A DNA stretch of 64,000 nt from Pseudomonas sp. NFR16 (GTDB lineage: Bacteria > Pseudomonadota > Gammaproteobacteria > Pseudomonadales > Pseudomonadaceae): NCBI RefSeq assembly GCF_900108875.1, contig NZ_FNYJ01000001.1, positions 1,519,533 through 1,583,532 of the forward strand, given 5' to 3'. The position numbers and the translations under genes are program-made. Under the pieces are notes generated by a model. The model ran no database searches, was not told the DNA's origin, and was given only the letters and a program-made list of their open reading frames with translations. Below are positions 1 to 8,547 of this stretch, piece by piece. Each line of letters opens with the position of its first letter. The first letter of the stretch is position 1.

Positions 1-989
1 TACTTCAGTGCGCGCTCGATGGAGCCACGCTTGACCAGATCCGTTTCCTGCGCAGGATCGGGAACATTCTGATCGACGGCCAGAACCATTTCCGGCGACG
101 TGCCCCAGCTCACCTGCGGTTTGATCTGAGCGGCGTCGAGCTCGACGACGGTGTCGAACACGGCGTCGGCGTCGGACACCAGATCCTTCCAGGCTTCAAC
201 CGCCAAGTCCCACTGCTCGCCTTTCGGTGCGAATGGACGACCCTTGACGTAGGCAACGGTCTTCTCGTCGGTCGCCACCAGACCCACGCGGGCGCCCGCT
301 TCGATGGACATGTTGCAGATGGTCATGCGGCCTTCGACGGACAGGTCGCGGATTGCGCTGCCAGCGAACTCGATGGCGTGACCGTTACCGCCAGCGGTGC
401 CGATCTTGCCGATGATCGCCAGCACGATGTCTTTGGCCGTGACGCCGAACGGCAGCTTGCCCTCGACTTTCACCAGCATGTTTTTCATTTTCTTGGCGAC
501 CAGACACTGCGTCGCGAGCACGTGCTCGACTTCAGAGGTGCCGATGCCGTGGGCCAGCGCACCGAAGGCGCCGTGAGTCGAGGTGTGCGAGTCGCCGCAG
601 ACGACGGTCATGCCCGGCAAGGTTGCGCCCTGCTCCGGGCCGATCACGTGAACGATCCCCTGGCGCACGTCGTTCATCTTGAATTCGGTGATGCCGTACT
701 CGTCGCAGTTGTCGTCCAGCGTCTTGACCTGCAGGCGTGACACCTGATCGACGATGGCATCCACGCCGTCCTTGCGGTCAGGCGTGGTCGGCACGTTGTG
801 GTCAACGGTGGCGACGTTGGCGTCGATACGCCATGGTTTGCGGCCCGCCAGACGCAAGCCCTCGAACGCCTGGGGCGAGGTCACTTCGTGAATGATGTGA
901 CGATCGATATAAAGCAGCGCCGAGCCATCGTCGCGCTGCTTGACCAAATGCGAATCCCAGAGCTTGTCGTAAAGCGTTTTGCCGGCCAT
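1..989 (-). CDS. leuC: 3-isopropylmalate dehydratase large subunit, 3' part missing
   Basis: Isopropylmalate isomerase large subunit of leucine biosynthesis, a 4Fe-4S aconitase-family enzyme acting with LeuD. The reverse-strand reading starts at the ATG at 989 ([16 protein letters not shown]) and stays open to the left edge, about 329 residues of a family usually near 470. The typical [26 protein letters not shown] and [14 protein letters not shown] blocks are visible. The cluster-binding cysteines lie in the missing C-terminal third, so they cannot be checked. The divergent LysR gene at 1146 is the usual neighbour in Pseudomonas. Confidence 0.95.
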   Translation of the reverse strand, partial: MAGKTLYDKLWDSHLVKQRDDGSALLYIDRHIIHEVTSPQAFEGLRLAGRKPWRIDANVATVDHNVPTTPDRKDGVDAIVDQVSRLQVKTLDDNCDEYGITEFKMNDVRQGIVHVIGPEQGATLPGMTVVCGDSHTSTHGAFGALAHGIGTSEVEHVLATQCLVAKKMKNMLVKVEGKLPFGVTAKDIVLAIIGKIGTAGGNGHAIEFAGSAIRDLSVEGRMTICNMSIEAGARVGLVATDEKTVAYVKGRPFAPKGEQWDLAVEAWKDLVSDADAVFDTVVELDAAQIKPQVSWGTSPEMVLAVDQNVPDPAQETDLVKRGSIERALK

Positions 990-1145
990 CAGACGGTTTC
1001 CTCATCAGCTTGTTTCTATGCCCTGGGCTGCGACATCACGGTGATGCCCTAAAACCCTTTGGCTTGTGGGGAAGATGCTATGGAATATGCTTAAATAACT
1101 CAAATTCATATTTTTCATGCTTTGGATAACCAACAGGAATTCGAG
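990..1145. promoter_or_regulatory. leuC / lysR divergent control region
   Basis: This AT-richer spacer separates two divergent starts and must hold both promoters. I see no unambiguous -35/-10 pair or LysR box, so this is a positional inference only. Confidence 0.4.
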
Positions 1146-2024
1146 ATGGACTTGGCGAACCTCAATGCCTATATCGCGATCGCCGAGACCGGCAGCTTCT
1201 CTGCCGCGGGCGAGCGCTTGCACCTGACACAGCCTGCTGTCAGCAAACGTATCGCGGGCCTTGAGCAACAACTTGACGTGCGCCTGTTCGACCGGCTGGG
1301 TCGCGAGGTCAGCCTGACCGAGGCCGGTCGCGCCCTGCTGCCACGGGCTTATCAGATCCGCAATGTGCTGGACGACACGCGTCGCGCGCTGACCAACCTC
1401 ACTGGAGAGGTCACCGGCCGGCTGACTCTGGCCACCAGCCACCACATCGGCCTGCACCGGCTGCCTTCTTTATTGAGGGCGTTTACGCGGACCTATCCGG
1501 ATGTGGCGCTGGACATCCAGTTTCTTGACTCGGAAGTGGCCTACGAAGAAATCCTCCACGGTCGCGCGGAACTGGCCGTCATCACCCTCGCGCCCGAGCC
1601 GCACTCGCTGATCAAGGCAGTGATGGTCTGGGATGACCCGCTGGACTTTGTCTCCGCGCCCGAGCATCCCCTTGCCAGCACTGCGTCGGTGACCCTGGCG
1701 GACATCGCCAGCTACCCGGCGGTGTTTCCGGGCGGCAACACCTTCACCCATCACATCGTCAGCGACCTGTGCGAAGCACAGGGGCTCAAGCCGAACATCG
1801 CGATGAGCACCAACTATATGGAGACGATCAAGATGATGGTCTCGATCGGGCTGGCCTGGAGCGTGTTGCCCAGAACCATGCTCGACGAACAGGTCACGCG
1901 CATTCCTCTGCCGGGCATACAGCTGCGCCGCCAGCTAGGCTACATTGTCCACACGGAACGCACGCTGTCGAACGCCGCCCGGGCGTTCATGGCGTTGCTG
2001 GATGCACAGGCGCAAACCGGCTGA
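1146..2024 (+). CDS. LysR-family transcriptional regulator
   Basis: DNA-binding regulator of 292 residues. The N-terminal winged helix-turn-helix is plain (FSAAGERLHLTQPAVSKRI at about residues 18-36), followed by a LysR effector-binding domain. I chose the ATG at 1146 (MDLANLNAY) over the in-frame ATG at 1122: family proteins start just before this helix and the earlier start adds an unconserved leader. It is divergent from leuC with about 156 bases between the starts, so it probably acts on leuC or on its own promoter, as LysR genes commonly do. The effector is not evident. Confidence 0.88.
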   Translation: MDLANLNAYIAIAETGSFSAAGERLHLTQPAVSKRIAGLEQQLDVRLFDRLGREVSLTEAGRALLPRAYQIRNVLDDTRRALTNLTGEVTGRLTLATSHHIGLHRLPSLLRAFTRTYPDVALDIQFLDSEVAYEEILHGRAELAVITLAPEPHSLIKAVMVWDDPLDFVSAPEHPLASTASVTLADIASYPAVFPGGNTFTHHIVSDLCEAQGLKPNIAMSTNYMETIKMMVSIGLAWSVLPRTMLDEQVTRIPLPGIQLRRQLGYIVHTERTLSNAARAFMALLDAQAQTG

Positions 2025-2079
2025 GCGGGTGCCGTTCACCGATTGACATGCCTTCTTCACTCTTTGAAGGCTCCTCCAA

Positions 2080-2104
2080 CAAAAAAGGCGCCCCGAAGGG
2101 CGCC
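2080..2104 (-). terminator. Rho-independent terminator of the ibpA-like gene
   Basis: The arms ggcgccc (2087-2093) and gggcgcc (2098-2104) form a 7-bp GC stem with a cgaa loop. Read on the minus strand the stem is followed by a T run (aaaaaa at 2081-2086 on plus). It lies about 20 bases past the heat-shock gene stop and could also stop the convergent lysR transcript. Confidence 0.85.
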
Positions 2105-2123
2105 TCTTGGCTGGCTGGATGAA

Positions 2124-2567
2124 TCAATGAGTCAGCGCTTTCTGACCGTTGATCTGAATGCGCTTAGGCTTGGCTTCTTCCGGCACCAGACGCAGCAGAT
2201 CGATGTTCAGCAAGCCGTTTGCCAGCGCGGCGTCTTTCACTTCGATGTGATCGGCCAGGCGGAACGACAGCTTAAACGCACGCTGGGCAATGCCCTGGTG
2301 CAGGAAGGTCACACCTTCAGCGGCCTTTTCACGCTTGTTGCCGGTCACGGTCAGCACACCCTTCTCGACCTGCAATTCCAGGTCTTCTTCCTGGAAACCC
2401 GCAGCCGCGATGACGATGCGGTATTGGTCATCTGCGTGTTTCTCGACGTTGTAGGGAGGGTAGCTGCTGGCCGACTCGTTACGGGCCGCCGATTCGAACA
2501 GATCGTTGAAACGGTCGAAGCCGACGGAAGAGCGGAACAGTGGAGCCAGGGAAAATGCAGTAGTCAT
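2124..2567 (-). CDS. ibpA: small heat-shock protein, Hsp20/IbpA family
   Basis: ATP-independent holdase chaperone of the alpha-crystallin/Hsp20 family, cytoplasmic, 147 residues. The N-terminus (MTTAFSLAPLFRSSVGFDRF) matches the IbpA type. The alpha-crystallin domain follows (YPPYNVEKHADDQYRIVIAAAGF ... GVLTVTG), then the basic-hydrophobic tail PKRIQING. I chose the start at 2567 because AGGAG lies 8 bases upstream; the longer in-frame start at 2621 falls inside the 5' leader. A sigma32-like promoter and a ROSE-like thermometer precede it, and a terminator follows. It is monocistronic. Confidence 0.93.
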   Translation of the reverse strand: MTTAFSLAPLFRSSVGFDRFNDLFESAARNESASSYPPYNVEKHADDQYRIVIAAAGFQEEDLELQVEKGVLTVTGNKREKAAEGVTFLHQGIAQRAFKLSFRLADHIEVKDAALANGLLNIDLLRLVPEEAKPKRIQINGQKALTH

Positions 2568-2627
2568 GTGAATCTCCTGATAAATCAGCAAGTGGTTGTC
2601 TCCGCGACCCGACTTCGGCATCGCGTA
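2568..2627 (-). promoter_or_regulatory. ROSE-type RNA thermometer in the ibpA leader
   Basis: The leader folds into two hairpins. The first is CGCGA/TCGCG with an inner CCGA/TCGG (2603-2625). The second (2574-2592) pairs CTTGCTGAT with ATCAGGAG and so buries the Shine-Dalgarno AGGAG. The 5' arm contains UUGCU with one unpaired G opposite the AGGAG, the signature of ROSE elements in front of Hsp20 genes. Melting on heat would free the ribosome site. The fold is by eye. Confidence 0.75.
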
Positions 2628-2633
2628 ATCCCT

Positions 2634-2661
2634 AGATAAGGACAGTCACTTCTGTTTCAAG
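2634..2661 (-). promoter_or_regulatory. sigma32-type heat-shock promoter of ibpA
   Basis: On the minus strand CTTGAAA (2655-2661) and CCTTATCT (2634-2641) are separated by 13 bases. This agrees well with the RpoH consensus (CTTGAAA, 13-15 bases, CCCCATNT). The implied start site lies just upstream of the first ROSE hairpin. Confidence 0.75.
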
Positions 2662-2680
2662 AGTCGCTATGAAAAATTTT

Positions 2681-3640
2681 TCAGGCCACTTCCTGCTCGA
2701 CGATGCCGAGCATCCGGCTGATGCGCTCGCAATTGGTTTCCCGCCGCAACGCGTCGAACAACACAACGGCTTCGGGGTAGCTTTTGGTCAGCAGCACCAC
2801 CCATTGCTTGAGTCGCCCGGGCGCCTGAATGCGGGTCATCTTGGCCATCGCCTGCAACCAGAATTCGCGCAGCAACGGCTGCAGTTCTTGCCAGGTCATC
2901 GCCACCACGTCGCGCCCGGCCTGCGCAGCGGCAATCTGCCGGCCCAGGTCCGGCCGCGCCACCAGGCCACGGCCGATCATGATGTCGCGCGCGCCGCAGA
3001 TCTCCCGGCAACGGCGCCAGTCGTCGACCGTCCAGATTTCGCCGTTGGCGATGATCGGAATGCCGACCACGTCCTGAATCTTGCCGATCCACTCCCAGTG
3101 CGCGGGCGGCTTGTAGCCGTCGACCTTGGTTCGGGCGTGCACCACGATGTGCTCTGCGCCACCGGCTTCCAGCGCCCGGGCGCAATCCAGCGCCGGTTCG
3201 GTGCTGTCGTAGCCCAGGCGCATCTTCGCGGTGACGGGAATGTGTGCAGGCACGGCGCGGCGCACGTGGCTAAGGATCGAATGCAGCAGCTCGGGCTCCT
3301 TCAATAGCACAGCCCCGCCCCGCGACTTGTTGACGGTCTTGGCCGGGCAGCCGAAGTTGAGGTCGATTACCGGCGCGCCCAGCTCAGCGGCGAAGGCGGC
3401 GTTTTCCGCCAGGCACACTGGATCGGAGCCCAGCAATTGCACACGCAACGGCACGCCGGCGCGGGTCTTGGCGTCGGTCAGCAGTTCGGAAGCGAACTTG
3501 TGGAAGTAATGCGCCGGCAGCAGACGCTCGGTCACCCGGATGAATTCGGTCACGCACCAGTCGATGCCGCCGACCTGAGTCAACACATCGCGCAGAATAT
3601 CGTCGACCAGGCCTTCCATGGGCGCCAGAGCAATTTGCAT
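2681..3640 (-). CDS. dusC: tRNA-dihydrouridine(16) synthase
   Basis: FMN-dependent enzyme that reduces a D-loop uridine in tRNA; 319 residues, normal for DusC. The start motif [14 protein letters not shown] is the Dus FMN-binding beginning. The catalytic cysteine is Cys98 in [15 protein letters not shown], and KMRLGYD and the IIANGEIW barrel segments follow. The C-terminal helical half matches the DusC-type arrangement rather than DusA or DusB. Assignment to position 16 rests on family resemblance. Confidence 0.92.
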   Translation of the reverse strand: MQIALAPMEGLVDDILRDVLTQVGGIDWCVTEFIRVTERLLPAHYFHKFASELLTDAKTRAGVPLRVQLLGSDPVCLAENAAFAAELGAPVIDLNFGCPAKTVNKSRGGAVLLKEPELLHSILSHVRRAVPAHIPVTAKMRLGYDSTEPALDCARALEAGGAEHIVVHARTKVDGYKPPAHWEWIGKIQDVVGIPIIANGEIWTVDDWRRCREICGARDIMIGRGLVARPDLGRQIAAAQAGRDVVAMTWQELQPLLREFWLQAMAKMTRIQAPGRLKQWVVLLTKSYPEAVVLFDALRRETNCERISRMLGIVEQEVA

Positions 3641-3715
3641 GGATCACACTCGAAAAAAAGTCCGGCAGTTTACGCAGTGGCCGCCGCAATGGGAACGGGT
3701 AAGCCCTACCGGGTA

Positions 3716-4156
3716 TCAGGAGGTCGCCATCTGTAGCGCCGGCGCGTAACCGTCGATGAACTCTGTCGGCATCCGCTTGGGCTTACCGGTCGACAGCTCG
3801 ATGCAGACGAACGTGGTCTGCGCACGCAACAGGGTCACGCCATCGCCCGGGCGTTTGAGCTGGAAACGTCGGGTCATCTTCAGGCGCTGGTCCCAGTCGA
3901 CGATCCAGGTCGCCAGCTGTAACTCGTCATCCTGATAGGCGCTGGCGAGGTAATCGATCTCATGCCGCACCACCGCCATGGCCCTGTCCAGACGCCGGTA
4001 TTCGGTCAGATCCAGGCCCAGATGCTGCGAATGACGCCAGGCGCACCGTTCAAGCCAGGTGACGTACACCGCATTGTTGGCGTGCCCCAGGCCATCGATG
4101 TCGTCCTCACTGACGTTCAAGTCGATGACGAATGGCGTTGCCAGATCCCAGACCAT
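3716..4156 (-). CDS. acyl-CoA thioesterase, hot-dog fold (YbgC/4HBT-like)
   Basis: Small single-domain protein of 146 residues with a 4HBT hot-dog fold. The conserved region DDIDGLGHANNAVYVTWLE carries the acidic residue and the HxNNxxY block of the FadM/YbgC group. The start at 4156 (MVWDLATPF) has AGGA about 7 bases upstream; the in-frame ATG at 4192 has no ribosome site. It probably hydrolyses acyl-CoA thioesters in the cytoplasm, with unknown substrate. It stands alone between dusC and the TetR gene. Confidence 0.85.
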   Translation of the reverse strand: MVWDLATPFVIDLNVSEDDIDGLGHANNAVYVTWLERCAWRHSQHLGLDLTEYRRLDRAMAVVRHEIDYLASAYQDDELQLATWIVDWDQRLKMTRRFQLKRPGDGVTLLRAQTTFVCIELSTGKPKRMPTEFIDGYAPALQMATS

Positions 4157-4303
4157 GCTCGTTCCTGCCCTCGTGGTTTCATTCGCGTTCAAACTGTAGG
4201 ACCGGCTTTTAGCGGGAAACGCCGGGTATCACCCCGCAGACTGAGGGTGCTAGCACAGTGTAACGAAAAGCGTCAGGCGATGAAGCGCGATGTCCGTTCC
4301 GCT

Positions 4304-4843
4304 TTAAAGCATGGCCGATTTCGCAGCCCGCAGGACGCGGTCGGACAGCTCGCTGGGGCCCAAAGCGCGAGCCAGGGCCAGGCCGCCCAGCATCAGGGCA
4401 ATGTCGGCCAGGGTCTTGTCGGTTTCCTCGGGGCTGGATGCCAGCTGCGCGATCATCAACTCGACGTGCTCGGCCAGCGCCCCGCGAAAATCGTCCGATA
4501 AACGCGCCATCTCACCGATTGCCGTAGGCAACGGACACGCGTGGTCTTCGGCGTCTCGGTGTTTGCGCGACAGATAAAACGCCGCGAGCAAGGCGCGGCG
4601 CTCTGCTCCCGGTAACTGATCGTCGATACTGGCGACCATCTCCCGGCGTTCGGCGAGCAAATGATTGAAAGCCTCCAGCATCATCGCTTCCTTGCTGTCG
4701 AAGTGGGCGTAGAAGCCACCCACGGTCAATCCGGCCGCGCCCATGATTTCATTGACGCTGGGTTCCACCGGACCGCGTGCGATCAACGCCATGCTGGCGG
4801 CAGTCAGGATGCGCTCGCGGGTTTGTGCCTTTTTATCGTTCAT
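4304..4843 (-). CDS. TetR-family transcriptional regulator
   Basis: Repressor-type regulator of 179 residues. The TetR helix-turn-helix is at about residues 10-50 (RERILTAASMALIARG ... GLTVGGFYAHFDSKEAM), with a helical ligand domain after it. I chose the start at 4843 (MNDKKAQTRERI), which has GGGAGG upstream; the open frame continues to 5014 without family similarity. A palindrome right upstream is a likely autoregulatory operator. No transporter or enzyme is divergent from it, so its target is unclear. Confidence 0.87.
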   Translation of the reverse strand: MNDKKAQTRERILTAASMALIARGPVEPSVNEIMGAAGLTVGGFYAHFDSKEAMMLEAFNHLLAERREMVASIDDQLPGAERRALLAAFYLSRKHRDAEDHACPLPTAIGEMARLSDDFRGALAEHVELMIAQLASSPEETDKTLADIALMLGGLALARALGPSELSDRVLRAAKSAML

Positions 4844-4856
4844 GTCCGCCTCCCGG

Positions 4857-4884
4857 ATGATGGCAGTAATATTATCTGCATCAT
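4857..4884. promoter_or_regulatory. palindromic operator upstream of the TetR gene
   Basis: The half ATGATGGCAGTAAT at 4857-4870 is nearly the reverse complement of ATTATCTGCATCAT at 4871-4884. This 28-base near-palindrome overlaps an AT-rich -10-like centre and sits 14 bases upstream of the start codon. It is a typical TetR autoregulatory operator by shape; binding is inferred. Confidence 0.6.
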
Positions 4885-4999
4885 GCGCGATGGCAAGCAA
4901 AGAGAATGAATGTAAGGGGGGATGCGAAGGGCTGTAGCATGACTCAGCCTGCGGGACGGTCGGACGACCAGATAAGGGCTCGAGAATTGAAACCAAAAA

Positions 5000-5034
5000 A
5001 AACAAAAGGGCCATTCAATAATCGAATGACCCTT
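5000..5034 (-). terminator. terminator of the tRNA operon
   Basis: The stem is aaggg/ccctt (5006-5010 with 5030-5034) and cattc/gaatg (5012-5016 with 5024-5028). Read on the minus strand it is followed by a long T-rich run from the A stretch at 4991-5007. It lies about 23 bases beyond the last tRNA gene. Confidence 0.85.
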
Positions 5035-5056
5035 GGTCTCGCAGAGCGAGAAATCG

Positions 5057-5132
5057 TGGCGTCCCCTAGGGGACTCGAACCCCTGTTACCGCCGTGAAAG
5101 GGCGGTGTCCTAGGCCACTAGACGAAGGGGAC
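5057..5132 (-). tRNA. tRNA-Glu (anticodon TTC)
   Basis: A 76-base cloverleaf on the minus strand with acceptor GTCCCCT/AGGGGAC, anticodon loop CTTTCAC, T loop GGTTCGAGTCC and an encoded CCA end. It is the last gene of a four-tRNA operon. Confidence 0.97.
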
Positions 5133-5185
5133 GCAAAACCTTCAGTCAGATTCGTTAGAGACAACTCGACGAATCCTGGCAAATT

Positions 5186-5261
5186 TGGTGGAGCTAAGCG
5201 GGATCGAACCGCTGACCTCCTGCATGCCATGCAGGCGCTCTCCCAGCTGAGCTATAGCCCC
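5186..5261 (-). tRNA. tRNA-Ala (anticodon GGC)
   Basis: A 76-base cloverleaf on the minus strand: acceptor GGGGCTA/TAGCTCC, D-loop AGCTCAGCTGGGAGAGC, anticodon GGC in CATGGCATG, and encoded CCA. It is third in the tRNA operon. Confidence 0.97.
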
Positions 5262-5312
5262 GGATTTACGCCTCTCGGCGGAGATCAACCTTGCGGCATC
5301 ACTCGGTAAAAC

Positions 5313-5388
5313 TGGCGTCCCCTAGGGGACTCGAACCCCTGTTACCGCCGTGAAAGGGCGGTGTCCTAGGCCACTAGACGAAGGGGAC
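5313..5388 (-). tRNA. tRNA-Glu (anticodon TTC), second copy
   Basis: This is base for base the same gene as the one at 5057-5132, including the encoded CCA, offset by 256 bases. It is second in the operon. Confidence 0.97.
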
Positions 5389-5473
5389 GTAACCCTTGTG
5401 TACCTGATCGGTGCTGGTTCCGATTTGCGGTACAAACTTCAAGGCAGTGTAGCCGACCTTGAAGCCTCTAAAT

Positions 5474-5549
5474 TGGTGGAGCTAAGCGGGATCGAACCGC
5501 TGACCTCCTGCATGCCATGCAGGCGCTCTCCCAGCTGAGCTATAGCCCC
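5474..5549 (-). tRNA. tRNA-Ala (anticodon GGC), second copy
   Basis: Identical to the gene at 5186-5261 and promoter-proximal in the operon. The Glu-Ala pair is thus present twice in tandem. Confidence 0.97.
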
Positions 5550-5614
5550 ACATTACACCCTCAGATAACGCTGCGTTGCCGCTGTGTTTCTGTGTTGCCG
5601 TGTGGACGGGGCGC

Positions 5615-5643
5615 ATATTAAGTGCGGTCCCGATACCTGTCAA
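5615..5643 (-). promoter_or_regulatory. strong sigma70 promoter of the tRNA operon
   Basis: On the minus strand the -35 TTGACA (5638-5643) and -10 TAATAT (5615-5620) are 17 bases apart, followed directly by a GC-rich GCGCCCC discriminator. A GC discriminator is the hallmark of stringently controlled stable-RNA promoters. It lies about 65 bases before the first tRNA. Confidence 0.85.
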
Positions 5644-5731
5644 ACTCTTTTTCAACAAATTTCAAAAGAATTTTCCGGGATAACAATCACTTACCGCCCT
5701 CCCCCGGTCCGCCCCTTCGAATTCAGGGGAC

Positions 5732-5766
5732 TTGTCGGCCCTGCGCATCGCGCTCAGGGCCGACAA
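5732..5766 (-). terminator. strong hairpin at the gltX 3' end
   Basis: The perfect 12-bp stem ttgtcggccctg/cagggccgacaa (5732-5743 with 5755-5766) starts 4 bases after the gltX stop. No T run follows on the minus strand, so it is an imperfect intrinsic terminator or a 3'-end stabiliser. It separates gltX from the tRNA promoter. Confidence 0.55.
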
Positions 5767-5770
5767 TGGC

Positions 5771-7252
5771 TCAGCCGATGGCGCCCAGCAGCTTTTCCCA
5801 CTCTTTGTTTTCTTTCTTTGACACGCCGCCCAGCAGGTCCAAGGCCTGGCGCAGACGGAAACGGGTCAGGTCCGGCCCGAGGATTTCCATGGCGTCGGTC
5901 ACCGATACCGAATTTGCCTGACCGGTGATGGCCGCGAACATCAACGGCATCGCGTCACGCAGCTTGAGCTCCAGATGCTCGACGACGGCCTGGATGCAGC
6001 CGGTGATTCGGTCCTTTTCCCACTGACGCAGCGACTCGAGCTTCCACAGGATCAGTTGCATGACCTGACGCACCTGCTCCGGCGACAGCTTCTTGTGCTC
6101 GAACAGTTTCGGGTCCGGGTTCACGCCGCCGGCGAAGAAGAACCCGCCCAGCGGTGCGATCTGGCTGAAGGTTTCGACACGGCCCTGGACGTGGGGCGCG
6201 ATCTTCATCATGTAATCGCTGTTGAACGCCCATTTCTGCACGCGGGCCGCGAACGCCTCCACCGGCAGTTCGCGCAGCCACTGACCATTGAGCCAGGACA
6301 GCTTCTCGATGTCGAAGATCGGGCCGCCCAGAGACACGCGGTTCAGGTCGAAGTTGTCGACCATTTCCTGCAAAGAGAACTTCTCGCGCTCGTCCGGCAT
6401 CGACCAGCCCATGCGGCCCAAGTAGTTAAGCATCGCCTCAGGCATGAAGCCCATGCGTTCGTAGAACGTGACCGAGGTCGGGTTCTTGCGCTTGGAGAGC
6501 TTGCTTTTGTCCGGGTTGCGCAGCAGCGGCATGTAGCACAGCGCAGGTTTTTCCCAGCCGAAATATTCGTACAGCAGGATCAGCTTCGGCGCCGAAGGCA
6601 GCCACTCCTCGCCGCGCAGCACGTGGGTGATGCCCATCAGGTGATCGTCGACCACGTTGGCCAGGAAGTACGTCGGCAGGCCGTCAGTCTTCATCAGGAC
6701 TTGCATGTCCATGCGATCCCACGGGATTTCGACCTCGCCGCGCAAGATGTCCGGCACGATGCACACACCTTCGCTCGGCACCTTCATGCGGATCACATGC
6801 GGCTCGCCCGCGGCCAGACGGCGCGCGACTTCTTCCTTGGAAAGCAGCAGTGCGCGGCCGTCGTAACGCGGCGTTTCACCGCGGGCCATCTGTTCGGCGC
6901 GCATCTGGTCCAGTTCTTCGGCGGTGCAGAAGCACGGGAAGGCGTGGCCGGCGTCGACCAGTTCCTGAACGTACTTCTTGTAGATGTCGCCGCGTTCGCT
7001 CTGGCGATACGGACCATGCGGGCCGCCCACATCAGGGCCTTCGCTCCACTCGATGCCGAGCCAGCGCAGTGCGTCGAAAATCTGTTGTTCGGACTCGCGA
7101 GTCGAGCGCAGCTGATCGGTGTCTTCAATGCGCAGGATGAATTCGCCGCCGTGCTGCTTGGCAAAGCAGTAGTTGAACAGAGCGATGTAAGCCGTGCCAA
7201 CGTGGGGGTCGCCGGTGGGCGATGGCGCGATGCGGGTACGAACGGTGGTCAT
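5771..7252 (-). CDS. gltX: glutamyl-tRNA synthetase
   Basis: Class I aminoacyl-tRNA synthetase that charges tRNA-Glu with glutamate; 493 residues, normal for the family. The N-terminal [16 protein letters not shown] is the HIGH-type ATP site, and DKSKLSKRK is the KMSKS loop, with the helical anticodon-binding domain after it. I chose the start at 7252 ([14 protein letters not shown]); the open frame to 7417 is not conserved. Its own substrate tRNA-Glu genes lie immediately downstream in the same direction, but they have their own promoter. Confidence 0.97.
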   Translation of the reverse strand: MTTVRTRIAPSPTGDPHVGTAYIALFNYCFAKQHGGEFILRIEDTDQLRSTRESEQQIFDALRWLGIEWSEGPDVGGPHGPYRQSERGDIYKKYVQELVDAGHAFPCFCTAEELDQMRAEQMARGETPRYDGRALLLSKEEVARRLAAGEPHVIRMKVPSEGVCIVPDILRGEVEIPWDRMDMQVLMKTDGLPTYFLANVVDDHLMGITHVLRGEEWLPSAPKLILLYEYFGWEKPALCYMPLLRNPDKSKLSKRKNPTSVTFYERMGFMPEAMLNYLGRMGWSMPDEREKFSLQEMVDNFDLNRVSLGGPIFDIEKLSWLNGQWLRELPVEAFAARVQKWAFNSDYMMKIAPHVQGRVETFSQIAPLGGFFFAGGVNPDPKLFEHKKLSPEQVRQVMQLILWKLESLRQWEKDRITGCIQAVVEHLELKLRDAMPLMFAAITGQANSVSVTDAMEILGPDLTRFRLRQALDLLGGVSKKENKEWEKLLGAIG

Positions 7253-7491
7253 GGAAAATTCCGAATAGATCGAACAAGCCGCGAATCTTAACAGGCGCAG
7301 CCGTCGCGGCTCCAGCGCCAGCTCGGCATGGCGGACAGAATCGGCTCGATGACATCCCGCAGCGTCAGCACGGCACGGCTCCACCCGACTGAATACCGAA
7401 ATATCACTTCCAGTCATTATTCCAACGGTCGCTAGATGCCCGATCGCGAATGCTGATAAATTTGCTTACATTCTAATAATTCAGAACGACC

Positions 7492-8547
7492 ATGCCCGCC
7501 CAACTCAAACGCCGCCTGCTCATCTTTCTCGGGGTGGTCCTGCTGATCGCCCTCGCCTTCTTCGCCCAGTGGTACTTCAAGGGCCGGTTCTACGAATCCA
7601 CCGACAATGCTTACGTGCAGGGCGAGATCACGCGCGTCTCCAGTCAGTTGGGCGCGCGGATCAGCGAGGTGCTGGTGCAGGACAACCAGCCTGTGCAGCA
7701 GGGGCAATTGCTGGTGCGTCTGGAACCCGACGACTTCCGGCTGGCCATCGAGCGGGCGCAGGCCACCCTCGCTACGCGTGAAGCCGAGCGCCTGCAAGCG
7801 CAAAGCAAGCTGACTCAGCAGGCGAGCCTGATTGCCGCAAGCGACGCTCAGGTGCAGGCCAATCAGGCGACGCTGGGTCGTACGCAGCTCGACCTGGCCC
7901 GCCTGCAGAAACTGCGCACGCCGGGGTTCGTCTCCGAAGCGCAGGTGACGACCATGACCGCCGACAGCAGCGTCGCGCGCTCGCAAGTCACCAAGGCCCA
8001 GGCCGATGCGCAGAGCCAACGCCAGCAAGTCAATGCACTGAACGCCGACATCAAGCGCCTGGACGCGCAGATCGCCAACGCCCGCGCCGACCTGGCTCAG
8101 GCGCAGATCAACCTGCAGCGCACTGAAATTCATGCACCGATCAGCGGCCTGATCGGCCAGCGTGCCGCCCGCAACGGTCAGTACGTTCAGGCCGGCGCCT
8201 ACCTGTTGTCGGTGGTGCCTGATGAGGACATCTGGGTGCAGGCCAATTTCAAGGAAACGCAAATCGAGCACATGGAAATCGGTCAGCCGGCCGAACTGAC
8301 CTTCGACAGTTTTCCGGGCACGCCGATTCAAGGCCGGGTCGACAGCCTGTTCGCCGCCTCCGGCGCGCAGTTCAGCCTGCTGCCGCCGGACAACGCGACA
8401 GGCAATTTCACCAAAGTCGTGCAGCGCATTCCGGTGAAGCTGACGTTCGCGCCGGATAACCCTCTGCATGGCAAGGTTCGCCCGGGCATGTCGGTGACCG
8501 TTTCGGTCAACATCAAGCCGGCGAACGACCCGCACAGTGGCCGGTGA
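7492..8547 (+). CDS. HlyD/EmrA-family membrane fusion protein
   Basis: Periplasmic adaptor of a tripartite drug efflux pump, 351 residues. There is one N-terminal membrane helix (about residues 8-27). A biotinyl-lipoyl-like half (STDNAYVQGEITRVSSQLGARI) follows, then a long Gln/Ala-rich coiled-coil hairpin (about residues 90-205) and the second half-motif with IHAPISGLIGQ. It is coupled to the MFS gene by an 11-base overlap. No outer-membrane TolC-type gene is present in this operon. Substrate unknown. Confidence 0.9.
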   Translation: MPAQLKRRLLIFLGVVLLIALAFFAQWYFKGRFYESTDNAYVQGEITRVSSQLGARISEVLVQDNQPVQQGQLLVRLEPDDFRLAIERAQATLATREAERLQAQSKLTQQASLIAASDAQVQANQATLGRTQLDLARLQKLRTPGFVSEAQVTTMTADSSVARSQVTKAQADAQSQRQQVNALNADIKRLDAQIANARADLAQAQINLQRTEIHAPISGLIGQRAARNGQYVQAGAYLLSVVPDEDIWVQANFKETQIEHMEIGQPAELTFDSFPGTPIQGRVDSLFAASGAQFSLLPPDNATGNFTKVVQRIPVKLTFAPDNPLHGKVRPGMSVTVSVNIKPANDPHSGR

